Assembly: GCA_014281115.1 (NCBI GenBank)
Contig: JACONQ010000008.1
Location: forward strand, 992,001 to 1,056,000
From: Laburnicola sp. R22_1
Taxonomy: Eukaryota > Ascomycota > Dothideomycetes > Pleosporales > Didymosphaeriaceae
DNA length: 64,000 nt
Reading direction: 5' to 3'
The translations under genes and the position numbers were made by a program. Each line of letters starts with the position of its first letter. Positions within the stretch are counted from its first letter, which is position 1. Below the pieces are notes generated by a model. It saw nothing but the letters and a program-made list of their open reading frames with translations, was not told the origin of the DNA and did no database searches. Below are positions 45,126 to 56,255 of the stretch, piece after piece.

Positions 45126-45128
45126 CTA

Positions 45129-45373
45129 GTGCAATAACTTGTGACGGTTGCTCTCCACCAACATTTCATTCACCAGCTGAGCACTACTTTTAAAGAATGA
45201 ATCCATTACTTGTACGTATAGCTGGGTATCTAACGGCAAAACAAATGACGTGAATCGCTGCAGCCGAAACCAATAATGGGTATAGGTGCGAATTTCATAA
45301 GCATCCTGAGCTCTGAAAAACACTAGCAATTGCAAAGAAACACATAATGCGACAGGAAAGAACTCCTCGCATC
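45129..45373. other. 3' flank of the large unknown gene
   Basis: DNA between the transposon and the stop codon at 45374. No gene is called; the minus frame here just extends from the gene behind its stop. Confidence 0.4.
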
Positions 45374-48300
45374 TTACACTCTGATAACAATGTGAACACC
45401 TATTCCTCTTGCCTCGCGTATACAGCACGCGAGACATGTGCGGCCGACTCGACCAATGATCGCGTGGAAACCCCTCTCGGCGCACCACGAACGGGCGAGA
45501 AGCTCTAGATCTTTCGAAGCACGAGCATCTAGCACAAGCACGGTATTGCCTCCATCCTCGAGAACCGCTTCCTGCTTTTCTTCTCGCGGCGAACCCAGTG
45601 GTGACGGCACTGGCGAAGTATATGCATGATGCGTGAAAGGTAAGGTGAAGTTCGGGTCCAAAACATCCGTTACTGATATGAGCTTGTACTTGTGGGATAC
45701 GTGGAGCGGGTGTGCATTCATGGGCTCCGCCTTTGGCATCAGTGAAGCGCCGGGTTCTCCATCCGGTACAGGGAAGTGCGTGCGAGTTGGTGCGATGCTT
45801 GGCGAGTCTGGTGGATGTGAGAGCAACGGCTCAAATCCGTGTGAATTGCGACGAAGTAGTTGAGACGACAGAGTACTGCTGTTGCGGGTGCTGTGTATAC
45901 TGCGTTTAGATGACGTGCGTGACAGCGACGATGTCTGCGAACGTTTCAGGACATGAGGCATGCTTGGCGTCGGTGCTGATGCAGGCGGCGTGCAAGGCCA
46001 GGAGCTAACAAAGTAGACGTCATGAGTTAACGACAAAATACTCGATGTGCCACGAGCCAATACACTGAAGGTGACCGATGCGGCATAGGTCTCAGCCTTT
46101 GTAGTTCTAGTGGATGCGACATCATTGCCCGATAGTTCTGCGTCGATAGACTTCAAGGTCCACTTTGAGAACTCGACAGCCGGGATGGGAGGGGTGGGGT
46201 TATCACGAGGAAGCGTAAGATCTTCTGCCTTGACAGTTGACTCATCGAGACCAGGGACGACGGCGGATTGCTGCAGAACAAGGTCCTCTTCCGCGACGAT
46301 TCGAGCTGGCTGAACAGACTGAAGTTGATTGCTGTTGACGGCGTACCAACCGTCACTTGAGCCGTCAGGCAATTTCGAGAACGTTATCCATCCCATGCAC
46401 TCAACGGCGCCTTCAAGGCAACCCAAGACGCGAGAGACAACGCAGGCTTTGCTCCACCATGTCCTCTCCGCGTAGATAAACCCACCATACAAATTGGCGG
46501 AGTCCCCAAGAGCAGAGAGGGCTAATTTGTCATTCTCTAGCAAAGTCGACATGAGAAAATGCGCAATGGCTTCACCCGGCAGTATCAGGCCCGTCAGATA
46601 CGAACGACTCAGCCATCCGCCTATGTTGATGGCACGTTCCGGGGTATCAGCGTGGCCGAGTAGCGTGGTCGAGAGCGGAACCTGAAGCGACCGCTTGTCT
46701 CTGGCCAGATTCGGTCTCTGTAAATCTCCAAAGTAGCTGTCAGGCATACCGGCATTTGAGCGTGGTGTTGCTAATGGTGTCCCGTATACACTGATGGACG
46801 AGGGAGTAGTTGGATCGAAATACTGTTCGTAGGGCGAGGATGCTTGATCCGGCGCTTGAGCGACCTCAGGAGCACAAATCTTCTGAGCGAGCCCCGTGAC
46901 TACTGAAACAATGCCAGGCCATTGTATGGTCTGCGCGAAACGAAGCAGGCCGGAGAGCTGCCGAGCTTGATGCTGCGGTAAGAAAACCATGTCCCATTTC
47001 ACATTTTCCTTTGGTGTGCTCGGAGCAAGGAAAGGCAGTAGCCTTTGTGACTTTGGCTCCGGCGCGGACGTGCCTGCATTGCCATCCTTGATGATTATAA
47101 TATTCTCAAGAAATCGTCGCGCCAAGACGAGATCCCAGTTCGTTTTGCGTGTCTTCAGTTTCAAGAAGCCTTCGAAGTCCTGAGGACTGACATGCATCTG
47201 GCTTTTGACGTCATCGGCATCCATGCTTGTTACCGCGTCCAGGCGAAGTAGAAGCTCACAGGCCAAAGTGATTTGTAGGAGAAGAATTTCACGATCTCTC
47301 CACAGCGGCGGCCTACCAGGGTCGATATCCGGCTCCGACTTGCTCCAGAGAATTTGACCAAGCCGTATTCGCCATTCAACCAGACTAAAGTCGAACCATA
47401 CCCCTCTCAGCCGTAGAACCTTGAGCAATGTGTCGATCTGGACTTTCATGCCGGTAGGATCGTCCGCGGTACCGTCATATCCCGGTGGGGTGAGAAACTT
47501 TCCGAACAAATTCGCGTACAGATCACCAGAAGACTGGTTATTGAGGATTGTCAACCGTTCGGGGCTGCCATGGAACGCCTCCATCAAGTCGCCGAGCTCA
47601 ACCAGGCGGTCGGAGACCATGTCCTTATCGACCACTCTGATACCAAGTCGCTCCGGGTATTGCTGCATCAGATCTTTGTTTCTCATTGCTTCCAGATATT
47701 CGTTACTTGTCTGTGACTGTTGAAGATGGGTGATGAGGTGGTCAGATTGTGGCAGTTCGAGAAAGTGTGCAAACCCGACAGTTCCCTGTATTCAAGTGTA
47801 AGCACATATCCCAATGCGTTGCTTGTCTTGGATATACTCACGGGCTCGAGTCCCTGAGCACTGAGCATGCTCGGTACCTCGACGACTTCTAGATCATAAC
47901 CTTGATAAGGCTTATCCTGATCTGTCCCCTGCTGCAATGCTGGCAGATGCCGGTGAAGAGTTGCGACAGAGAAGGCGGGCTCCGCGAGCTGCAGAGAATC
48001 CGACACATCCTTTATGACCAAATCCTCGTCCCAGGGATACGACGTCCTAGGGATCGGTCGTCTCTCAGTCTTTTGGATGAAGAAGTGCGGGGCGCCCGAG
48101 AAGAGCGAATGTATGTGCTCTTCACTCAGGTACTCCACCTTTGGCCCCACCTTCTCTTGCTCTACGGGTGCAGGCTCGGGCTGGGGCTCGGGCTCGGGGG
48201 GCGGCGCGGGCAGCGAGGGGTCCTCTACCTCAGCCTTGGGAACATGGACGGAGCTGCTCGACTGTGCGGGTCTCGTCGTTTCGGCGACCTTGGAGTCCCG

Positions 48301-48572
48301 AGGGGGGTCTCGAGGGGCCTTTTTGCGGACGGGAACGGGTATCTTGGAGGCAAAGGGAGCCATTAGCTTCTGTAACCACACTGCACATGGCGGGGAGATG
48401 GGGTAGGTGGTGGGCGTACAGGTGCAGCCGGCCTGTCGCCTTGCTCTTGCTTCGTCTGCCTTCTCGACCTCACACTGAAGAAGTCAGCAAGCCTCTGCCG
48501 CCTGCCCTTCTTCGCGTCGCCCGTGGCTGCTAGCCCGTCGGCAGCGGTCTTCTGGCGTTTGCGCAGCGGCAT
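45374..48572 (-). CDS. large conserved fungal protein of unknown function
   Basis: Three exons: 48572-48474, 48369-47842 and 47785-45374; phases agree; 1012 aa. The N-terminus MPLRKRQK looks like a nuclear localisation signal, followed by a Pro/Glu-rich spacer. A conserved-looking block YLSEEHIHSLFSGAPHFFIQ then RRPIPRTSYPWDEDLVIKDV follows; the middle is rich in Leu and Trp (FDFSLVEWRIRLGQILWSKS). The Ser-rich C-terminal third holds KRSQTSSLSRTSSKRSIHST and ends ARGIGVHIVIRV. I recognise no named domain. The first exon is inferred from its basic start and the in-phase GTGAGG...TTACAG intron; without it, translation would start MAPFASK at 48363. The Harbinger element sits 249 bp behind the stop, so it may affect the 3' UTR. 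Confidence 0.75.
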
Positions 48573-49166
48573 GTCGAAAGCGGTACGGTTCGTGCAGCCA
48601 GAAGGCGTGACGCATGCTGGCGACGTAGAAAAGGCTGAGGAAGTCGCGTCCCTGACAGCATCAACAAATTGCCCGGCCAGTCCCATGCATCAATGCCCTG
48701 GGCGATCGATCACAAACGGGGCCGCCCTCCTGGGGACGCCACCATGGCGCGCGGAGCTCGTTCCCTGTCGCGCATCCCGCCTATTATCGAGCTCTTGTTT
48801 CATTTCAAACGGCCGGTTTGCACGAGCTGGCGGATACGTAGTGGGGTCCTTAGTCATGCTGGTCGACCCACATGCCCCCACGGCTGCCATCCACCGCGTA
48901 CCGCAACGGCTATGCACTGCGGCTGCCATTCACTACGACTGCTAAGCAAAATAGTTGAAGACGGCAGTTTCCCTCAATTCAAGGAGACGACCGAGCATGA
49001 CGAGCGACGTTACGGCAGCTTCGTAGTCGCAATTGTTAGTCACCTACATGCATACGATTGGTCGCCGTGGTTACACAAACGGAAGGAGTCGCAGCCTCCA
49101 AATCTTTTACGTTTTTCTTATCATGTCCATAGAACCGTTCTTGCTAACACCACCAGCCTCGTCATC
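48573..49166. other. intergenic
   Basis: Promoter of the large minus-strand gene and upstream region of the IFI6-like cluster. A 215-codon plus frame crossing it is not gene-like before 49167. Confidence 0.4.
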
Positions 49167-49316
49167 ATGGGGCTCTTCAAAGATGCTTTCAAAAAACTGG
49201 ATGAGATTGGGAAGGCATGGGCGCTGTTGCCGGTGTTGCTATGCCTGCTTTTGAAGGGGCGGGTAAAAGTGGAGAGGAGAATGCTGACGAGATTGAGGTA
49301 TGAACCATCACAATAA
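49167..49316 (+). pseudogene. truncated IFI6/ISG12-family relic (copy 0)
   Basis: Starts MGLFKDAFKKLDEIGK, which resembles the start of copy 1 (MAFFGHAWKALDGFGQEAGK). The frame then departs from the family. In another frame the next stretch reads GMGAVAGVAMPAFEGAGKSG then EENADEIEV with a stop at 49302-49304, resembling the acidic tail of copy 1 (DGEVEEDEIKQ). So it looks like a paralogue with the hydrophobic core deleted and a frameshift. It may also be an unrelated short gene. Confidence 0.4.
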
Positions 49317-49660
49317 GTTAGTAGGACGATGAAGCTGGAAAAAGGAATCTTTTGTTGGAACTCCAATACGAAGGGAGACAGAATCATAATGGCCAACCTC
49401 AACATGGAAAGTAACTCTGACCTATGACAACGTGCACTATGGGACTTCGCACCAAGCGGTAGACTGCATGCGCTCCGCCCAGGGCTGTTCTCCAGTCACG
49501 TGTTGATGTTACACAAACCATCACCACCCAATCGGTTAGCTCAGTTTCCAACCATTCACATTTGAGCCAGCCCCGCCTCAGCCTGTTCCACGAAAGCAAC
49601 TTCCATCGGTCTGCTATTCAACCACGTTATCATCAACCCACCGCTCATATCGTGGCCATT

Positions 49661-50362
49661 ATGGCGTTCTTCGGTCACGCTTGGAAAGCCCTCGACGGCT
49701 TTGGTCAAGAGGCGGGCAAACATATCGGCGGTGCGGCTGCTGAGACATGGAAGCATCTCGACGCGTTTGGTCAGGAGGCAGGCAAGAATATCGCCGTTGG
49801 TACTGTTAAGACCTGGAAGCATCTCGACAAATTCGGACAAGAAGCAGGCAGAAACGTGGCTGATGCCGCTGGACACGCTGGAGATTGGGTCACCAGCCAC
49901 CCTCGAGAGACTGCCGGTATGGTGAGCTGTGTAGTCGCCGCTCCGATCACAATTGCTGTGACACCACTAGTCCTGGGCGCTGTGGGATTCACTGCCGGAG
50001 GTGTCGCTGCGGGTATGATCACCCGCCTCCCTTGGGAAACCATACCGAACAATTATGTTTATTGACATTCTCATGTAGGGTCCGCTGCCGCTGCTGCGCA
50101 AGCAGGTATTGGCAATGTTGCTGCTGGAAGTGCCTTTGCCATCCTCCAGAGCGCAGGAACTGGTGGAGCCGGTCTCGCAGTCGTCAATGGTATCGTCGGA
50201 ACTTCCGCTACTGTGGCAGCTCTGGGTGCTACTACACCATCTCTTATCAAGGCGGCAAACGAGGGCAAAGACGGCGAGGTCGAAGAGGATGAGATCAAAC
50301 AGGCTGAGAACATTGAGACTGAGACGCGTTCGGAATTAGGAGAAAAACTATCTGACCCGTAG
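49661..50362 (+). CDS. IFI6/ISG12-family (Ifi-6-16) membrane protein, copy 1
   Basis: Two exons, 49661-50012 and 50079-50362; 211 aa. Residues 10-75 are three tandem 22-residue amphipathic units (each with GFGQEAG/AFGQEAG/KFGQEAG). Then VTSHPRETAGMVSCVVAAPI leads into the hydrophobic glycine/alanine-rich core VLGAVGFTAGGVAAGSAAAA, then GIGNVAAGSAFAILQSAGTG and LAVVNGIVGTSATVAALGAT. This core is the Ifi-6-16 family signature (human IFI6, IFI27/ISG12): small proteins of mitochondrial or ER membranes, some of which affect apoptosis. The tail is acidic (EGKDGEVEEDEIKQAENIET). The intron position, just after GGVAAG, is shared with copy 2. Fungal function is unknown. Confidence 0.85.
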
Positions 50363-50815
50363 CGGTCTTGATCTCGCTCAACCTAACTTCAAATACGACC
50401 GTATGTACATGAGAAACGCAAGAAAGTTGGCACAAGTGAGTATCTTTTAGTTTTGGAATGCAAATACTTTACTCCCCTTAGCCCATCTAGTAATAGAATC
50501 AATATAGCTTCTAGACACGAGGGAGAATTGGCATGAGGGAAAAGTGTATGTTTTTCTCGCGCCCACCAGTACCTTCGTAATTGTTCAGCCGCATGCTGAC
50601 TGGTTGCCAATTCTGGATGTTACACAAGATTAGCCTCTCAACAGGGCCACAACACTTCAGCAGCTCATGATAGGAAGTCCTACTTCGCTTCCGCTTTTTC
50701 CTCGTCATTCATTCACTTGTCGTTTACCCCAAGGCCTTCATTTCTGACTCACATGATCCCATAGGCCTTTCAGCCGTACGACTCACCACACAACAACCTT
50801 TGCAACTCATCTACA

Positions 50816-51403
50816 ATGCCATTACCCAAAACCCTCAGCCGCGCTGCTGCAAATACGAAAAACTATGTCGTGAAAAACCCTGGCAAAACAGCCGGAGTGG
50901 TCGTAGCACCTTTAGTCGCCGCCGCCGCTGTATCACTAGCTCTGGGCGCCATTGGATTTGGAAGCGGAGGAGTTGCTGGTGGTATGCACAATCATTCGTT
51001 ATGGAATGAATATCGTATTTGTTGACATGCTTCGAAAGCTAGTTTTGCTGCGGGTACTCATGCGGGCATAGGCAACGTTGCTACCCCCAGCGTCTTTGCT
51101 TTTCTTCAGAGCGCTGGTGCTGGAGGGGCAGCTCTTCCCATTGTGCAAGGTGTTACTGGTGCGGTTACTGCTGTGGGATCTGTGGGTACTGCGACCACTC
51201 TTCAGAAGAGAAAAGCCACGAAAGAGGACGAAGAGAAGAAGAGAACTGAGGAAAAAGATATGAATGACGGGGAGATCAAGGGTAAGGACACCATGGACAA
51301 GTACACCATGGACAAGTACACCATGGACAAGTACACCATAGACAAGGAAACCATAGGCAAGGACATCGGGGACAAGAAGAACAAACTAAAGTCGAAGCTT
51401 TGA
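50816..51403 (+). CDS. IFI6/ISG12-family membrane protein, copy 2
   Basis: Two exons, 50816-50981 and 51039-51403; 176 aa. The N-terminus MPLPKTLSRAAANTKNYVVK lacks the 22-residue repeats of copy 1. The core reads NPGKTAGVVVAPLVAAAAVS, LALGAIGFGSGGVAGASFAA, GTHAGIGNVATPSVFAFLQS then AGAGGAALPIVQGVTGAV, clearly Ifi-6-16 family and close to copy 1. The intron is at the same place. The C-terminus is highly charged and ends in tandem DKYTM repeats. An overall helical membrane protein with a charged cytosolic or lumenal tail is likely. Confidence 0.85.
51291..51350 (+). repeat. 15-bp coding minisatellite (DKYTM repeats)
   Basis: ACCATGGACAAGTAC repeats three times perfectly and then decays into variants, giving TMDKYTMDKYTMDKY, then TIDKETIGKDIGDKKN in the tail of copy 2. 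The exact copies suggest recent slippage. Confidence 0.85.
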
Positions 51404-51678
51404 TGCAATCTTAGGTGTGGGCTTGTTATTTGCTCGGAAACACCTGTTAAGCTCTTGCTATTTATTCCTTCACGTCTTGTTTTGTTTCTCTACTCAAGCT
51501 TGCTCTTTTCCGATTCATTGTTTCGATCGCCACCTCAAGAAGTTTCTAGCACAGTGCATGTCCACCCTCACTGTTGCATGAAATCCCGTCACCAACTGTA
51601 TTCTCCTTTCTCTGCCGAATGGTCTTTCCCAAAACAACAAACACACAAACTCGTACCCCAGCAAGGAGAATCAGCACG

Positions 51679-52527
51679 ATGGCGTTTCCGTTCACATATA
51701 CAGATCTTGCTCGCTCGGCGCTTACCTACGTGGCGGCTCTCACTCTCCGCAAATACCTCCACCGGCATTCTACTGGAGCTCCAAAGAAACGAGGAGTCTT
51801 CTGCTGCGATGCTGGGGAGGAATTGAATGATGCAGACTGGGAGGATGTTTTCGAGAACGACGACAGCGACATGGGTCCGGGTGAACAGAAAGACAACGCT
51901 TGGGAGAAGATATTCCAAAAATTCGATGAGTGTCAGAAGCAATACCGATCAAGATGCATCAATAAGGGAGAGCGAATCATCTGTGGTGCTGAGCCTGAGA
52001 ATGATGATGACAGCGAGAGTGAAGCTGGATCTAAATCGATGTTCGATATTATTTGAGATTGGGTGATGCAGCATTCTGATACAGCCGCCCAGCAGCTGTG
52101 AGCTTGCCGCTTGCTTGCTCTCACATTTACTGCAGGAGCGACATTACCAGTCGCTCTCTGCTCAATTGGATTTTGCCTACCAGGCATCGCTGCTTGTAAG
52201 TCGCGGATTTTCACTTACGCCATGTCTGTTGATCACCTGCTAATGCAGTCTGCATTATAGCTTCTTTGGCTACTTTCATTCATTCTCTGATTCACCGACA
52301 AACATGTTGGTCGTCACACTTATCTGATAGGCAACGTTGCAGAAGGTAGCATCTTCTCCATGCTGCAGAGTGCTGGCGCAGGCGGCCGATACTTGAACAT
52401 GATAAGAGGTCACTTCTCCAACACCGTTACTGCTGGAGTGTGTGGTACTGCTTTAATGTCACTCATTCAGGCCCTAAGGTCGAACATGAGTACCAGTGAG
52501 CTCATTGGGGCGGAGCTTTTTGAGTAA
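51679..52527 (+). pseudogene. IFI6/ISG12-family copy 3, decayed
   Basis: A frame opens with MAFPFTYTDLARSALTYVAA and runs, acidic and Cys-containing, to TGA at 52054-52056. The same frame then continues DWVMQHSDTAAQQL, a second TGA at 52099-52101, and TFTAGATLPVALCSIGFCLP GIAA, the first half of the Ifi-6-16 core, up to a normal donor GTAAGT. After the intron the second half is found only from GNVAEGSIFSMLQSAGAGG to the TAA at 52525-52527; the linking segment is disrupted. Both UGA codons would be CGA (Arg) before a CpG transition. Alternatively 51679-52056 is a short functional gene on its own. Confidence 0.6.
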
Positions 52528-53436
52528 GATATGGAAATTGAAGAGTCTTGGGAGTTCAGAATACGAAGAACTGGGACCGCATGTAGAAGCATATGGAAGG
52601 GATTCTGAGAAGCATACAAATGCAAGTCACAAAAGACATTGCATACCAAAAAAGAGGATAATCAAGTGTTTAGTCACGGGAGCTAAAGGACATCTAGAAT
52701 TGAAGGTTCTATAACTTGCTCGAAACAAACCATGAGCGGTAAGATCGTTTTGGCGCGCTCCAAAGAGCAAGATCGCAATCCGAATGTGGCTTCTATGACC
52801 GTAGCTACGGATCTCAACTCGCGCTTGGAAGTACTTCTGACTTGCGATGAGGTTCTGCGATGAAATCACCCCCGTGAAGTCCAAATATGCATTTACTCCT
52901 GATGTCGGGGTTGCCTATAGCACGTTAGTAGTGGTTTGGAGAGCGTTTGGAAGCAATCAAATTTCATCATTCGTTAATTCACGTGTGATCTCCAGATGCC
53001 GTTTGTCCCCAGGTCATCATCCCCCGTACACGTGCAGCTCCATTTGCGGCGGTAAGAATCCGCGATATAAAAGCCGCAGCTCAAGTTGCAAGAAAGACTC
53101 TTATGCTTCTCTTCTCAACTTACATAACAAATACAGACTAGTACTGGGATCTATCATAACCAAGGCACCTGCGCGCACCGCTCCTTCCTCACTTTCACTA
53201 ACACGCACGTCGCCGTCTCGTCACCGCCCAACTCCACCCACAAAAGTCAAAAAAAAAATCAACATTCACCACCTAGACAACCAGCCAGCCCCACTATATA
53301 CCCTTTCACCGCTGCCAATGAACCCGCAATTTCCCTCTCCACACCGCGCAAACAAAACCAAACGCTCTCTCCCCTCCACCTCCACCACCCCGACCGCCAC
53401 AACCCAGAATCAACCACCACCGCAACCGCAACCGCA
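52528..53436. other. intergenic
   Basis: Between the IFI6-like relic and the next gene. The part 53160-53436 is a C-rich leader of the next gene; its 236-codon Pro/Thr frame is compositional. Confidence 0.4.
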
Positions 53437-54781
53437 ATGTCCTCCTCAACGTACTCGCTCACGCGCCATCTCCAACAAACCGACATGCGCACGACGAAGC
53501 GCGACGCCGCCAAATCCGCCGCAAAGGCCGCCGTCACAGGCCCTCTCGCCTACCTGATCCAGCACCCAGAGCTAGCTACTAGGTATGCACTCCCCGTCGC
53601 CCTCAGCACGATTTCCCCCACTCTTCTTTCTCTTCTTCCGCTGGGCGCGCTGGGCCCCGCGCTGGGCTTTCTAGCCGTGGCGTTTGGGCGCTTCAAGTTG
53701 AGGCAGGAGGTCATGGGGGGTTACTATGCGCTGCTGCATTCGGCAGGACTGGTGGGGATTGGGGCGCAAGTGATGAGTTTGCTGAGCTTCATGGGGTTGG
53801 AGGCGTCAGGTACGTTGTATCCACTCGCTCTGTCTGTGATGCAGTGGGGTTATCGCGACTGATACATAGACATGTGTAGGTTCGGCGGGCGCGACGTGGT
53901 TCAAGTCGCTCGTTTCTTCTACCGTGGGCATGCGCACGCCTCTTGTGGGTCTGGCGCTTTCTGCGGTCTCGGCCGCGACAGGCAGTTTTGGAGTCTTGCC
54001 GTCTGTGCTGGGCGCTTCGAGCTCGAATCTGTTCTTGATGGAACTTCGCTCTTTTGCTGTGTTTCAGGGACTAAGTTGGACTACTAGACATGCGCAGACT
54101 TCGTGGTTCGACTTTGTCGCGTCGAGCTGGGAGACCAAGGTTGCGTTCCTGGCCCGCTTGGTGAAGAAAAAGAAGGACGGCGACGGTAAGAACAGTGGTG
54201 GCAAGGACGGCAATGCCGACACCAACGATCAAGAGCAGGAAGATTGGGCGCGAAAGATCCTAGGAACCATGACCGGGATCACCGACCGTCTCCCCATCGC
54301 CAGCATCAAGAAAGCCAAGGACGCCGTCGCCGACAAAGTCTCCTCGCTCCCATACGTCGGCAATAAGACCGCTCACGAGCCTAAAGAGCCCATCGACGAG
54401 TGGGTAGAAATGGAGTATGCGCCCGAGAAGGCGTCCCAAGTCGTCAACGACAATGCCTGGACCTCCTTCGCCTACGACAAAGCCGAAGACATGGAGGCCA
54501 GCACGTATGACCTGGGCGCCTATCTGGCGAAAGCCCACTCGGAGGACTTCAGCACGAGCGCCGCTTTAGAAGAGATTGAAATGCAGAACATGGCTGCACG
54601 CGCCGCTTTCGAGGAGGCAGAGGACGAGGACGACACCGAGGCCGAGCGCACCGCTTTCGAGAAGCTGGACTTGGGAGACTGCAGCACCGTCGCCTGGCAG
54701 GAGGAAGCGGATGCCAGCGACGACGATGACGACGATATGGAGATCATCGAGCTCGAGGACGGCCGCGGATGGCGAGAGTAG
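53437..54781 (+). CDS. unknown protein with membrane-like N-terminus and acidic tail
   Basis: Two exons, 53437-53809 and 53880-54781; 424 aa. The first 200 residues are rich in small hydrophobic residues with several likely membrane segments (LSTISPTLLSLLPLGALGPA, LGFLAVAF, ALLHSAGLVGIGAQVMSLLS, LVGLALSAVSAATGSFGVLP). The rest is charged: KKKKDGDGKNSGGKDG, then Glu/Asp/Ala-rich helices and a poly-Asp stretch near the end (DASDDDDDDMEIIELEDG). No family is recognised. Codon use is normal and GC-rich at third positions, so the gene is surely real. Possibly an organelle-membrane protein; that is inference. Confidence 0.8.
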
Positions 54782-55422
54782 CTTTCTCTTTCGGGTCGTC
54801 ATTTGGACGTGTTGATTGACTAGTCAGTCATTTGGGATTTTGCAGTTTTGGATTCTGCGTCAGAAACGCGAATTGACTTTTGTCAGCCCAAAAAGCTAGA
54901 TAGAATCAAAAATGAAGAACAGGAAAGTTCCCATGATCAGAAAAGCAGATCGATCTTGAATCGCACACCGTATGAGGTCTGTGTTGTCCTGCCTGTGTAA
55001 ATTCAAGTGTAAGTGTGGGGACGGAGGATATCTCACCTCGAACGTCGGCGGGGAATTGTCGGCGAGCTGTCGAGCAAGGATGACGATTGCCCTGTCACCC
55101 GTAGCTAGACATTCCCGAAATTCTTATGATATAATAAACACGTACTGGTAATAGCAATAGCAGGCTATTCTCTAGCACGTTTCACAGGTATATTAGCATC
55201 CTTATATGGCACTTGACCTTGTATTGTCATAAGGACATGAATGACATTTGCCCTATCGCCAGACCCTATTTCGAAGCAGGTATCGGGCCCACTGATTCAG
55301 AAAAGATGAATGTGATGCCATCATCCCATCCGTAACCCTTTCCCCGCCATAAGGAAGTATTGAAAACTCCACACCTGCCCATATCATCTTCTAGCCCAGT
55401 CCACCATCACTAGCCGACCACC
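54782..55422. other. intergenic between convergent genes
   Basis: 3' flanks of the unknown protein gene and the ribosomal protein L24 gene; nothing else recognised. Confidence 0.4.
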
Positions 55423-56255
55423 TTAACGAGTCCTTGCTTGCACCTTGGGTGCGGCACCCTTGGCACCCTGCTTGGAGACCTTCTGTACGTTGCCTCGTGC
55501 TCCAGCAGCGGCGGACTTGGCCTTCTCGGCCTTCTTCTTTGACTCGGCGGCGGCCTTCTTCTCCTTGCCCTCCTTGACGGCGGCGGCGCGAGCGGCGGAA
55601 CGGGCCTCGGGGCGCTGGGAGCGGCGCTCCTTGATCACGTCGAGGGACGCACCGACGATGGCACGCTGGTGCTTGACAGTGCGGCGGGTACGCTTCTTGG
55701 CAATTTCCTGTAGGCGAAGTGATTAGCTCTACTCCTGCATAGTGCCACAATGAGATGGTTTGATGGAATGATAGAAGCTGCAAACGTCAAAGCGGTTTGC
55801 GCGCGGATTGCCGGAAGACACACGGCGCGCAATTCGGTTGAAGTGATATAGCACCCCGCCTCGGGCATTGACGCTCAGAGCTCTTTCAGTATGCTGGATG
55901 TGCAATTGCGCCGACTAACCTCAGAGATACCCTTCTTGTGCTGCCTCCGGTAGAGAGTCGTCCAGGCGATCCGACGCGGGTTCTTGCGCTGGAGGAACAA
56001 GCTCTCGGTCTTGCCATTCTGGAATCGGAAGATCTTGCTGTCGCCACGGACATACAGCTTGCCCTAAACAGACCATCAGCACAGATTCCAACCATATTTC
56101 CGCCCTCTGCCGCCTCTCTACTGTTCCAAGGGCTTGTCGTGCCGTTGCGGAATTTCGAGTCGTGGCGAAGGTCGGTATGCGGAGGGAATGTCGAAGGAAC
56201 GCACCTTGCCCGGGTAGATCTTCTCGCCGCTGAAGGAGTCGTCGTAGGTACGCAT
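55423..56255 (-). CDS. RPL24: 60S ribosomal protein L24 (eL24)
   Basis: Three exons: 56255-56205, 56063-55920 and 55707-55423, all joined in phase 0; 159 aa. Sequence MRTYDDSFSGEKIYPGKGKL, then YVRGDSKIFRFQNGKTESLF, LQRKNPRRIAWTTLYRRQHK and KGISEEIAKKRTRRTVKHQR, then AIVGASLDVIKERRSQRPEA. It matches the eukaryotic L24e family from the first residue. The tail is Lys/Ala-rich. Role: large-subunit protein at the subunit interface (bridge eB13). Long introns (141 and 212 nt) are usual in fungal ribosomal protein genes. Confidence 0.95.

Noticed and set aside
48669..49166. 5' part of a 215-codon plus frame
   Set aside because: No ATG-supported start or domain before 49167; it partly overlaps the promoter of the large minus-strand gene.
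52847..53557. 236-codon plus frame, Pro/Thr/Ser-rich
   Set aside because: It lies in the C-rich leader of the 53437 gene and overlaps its first exon in another frame; no family signal.
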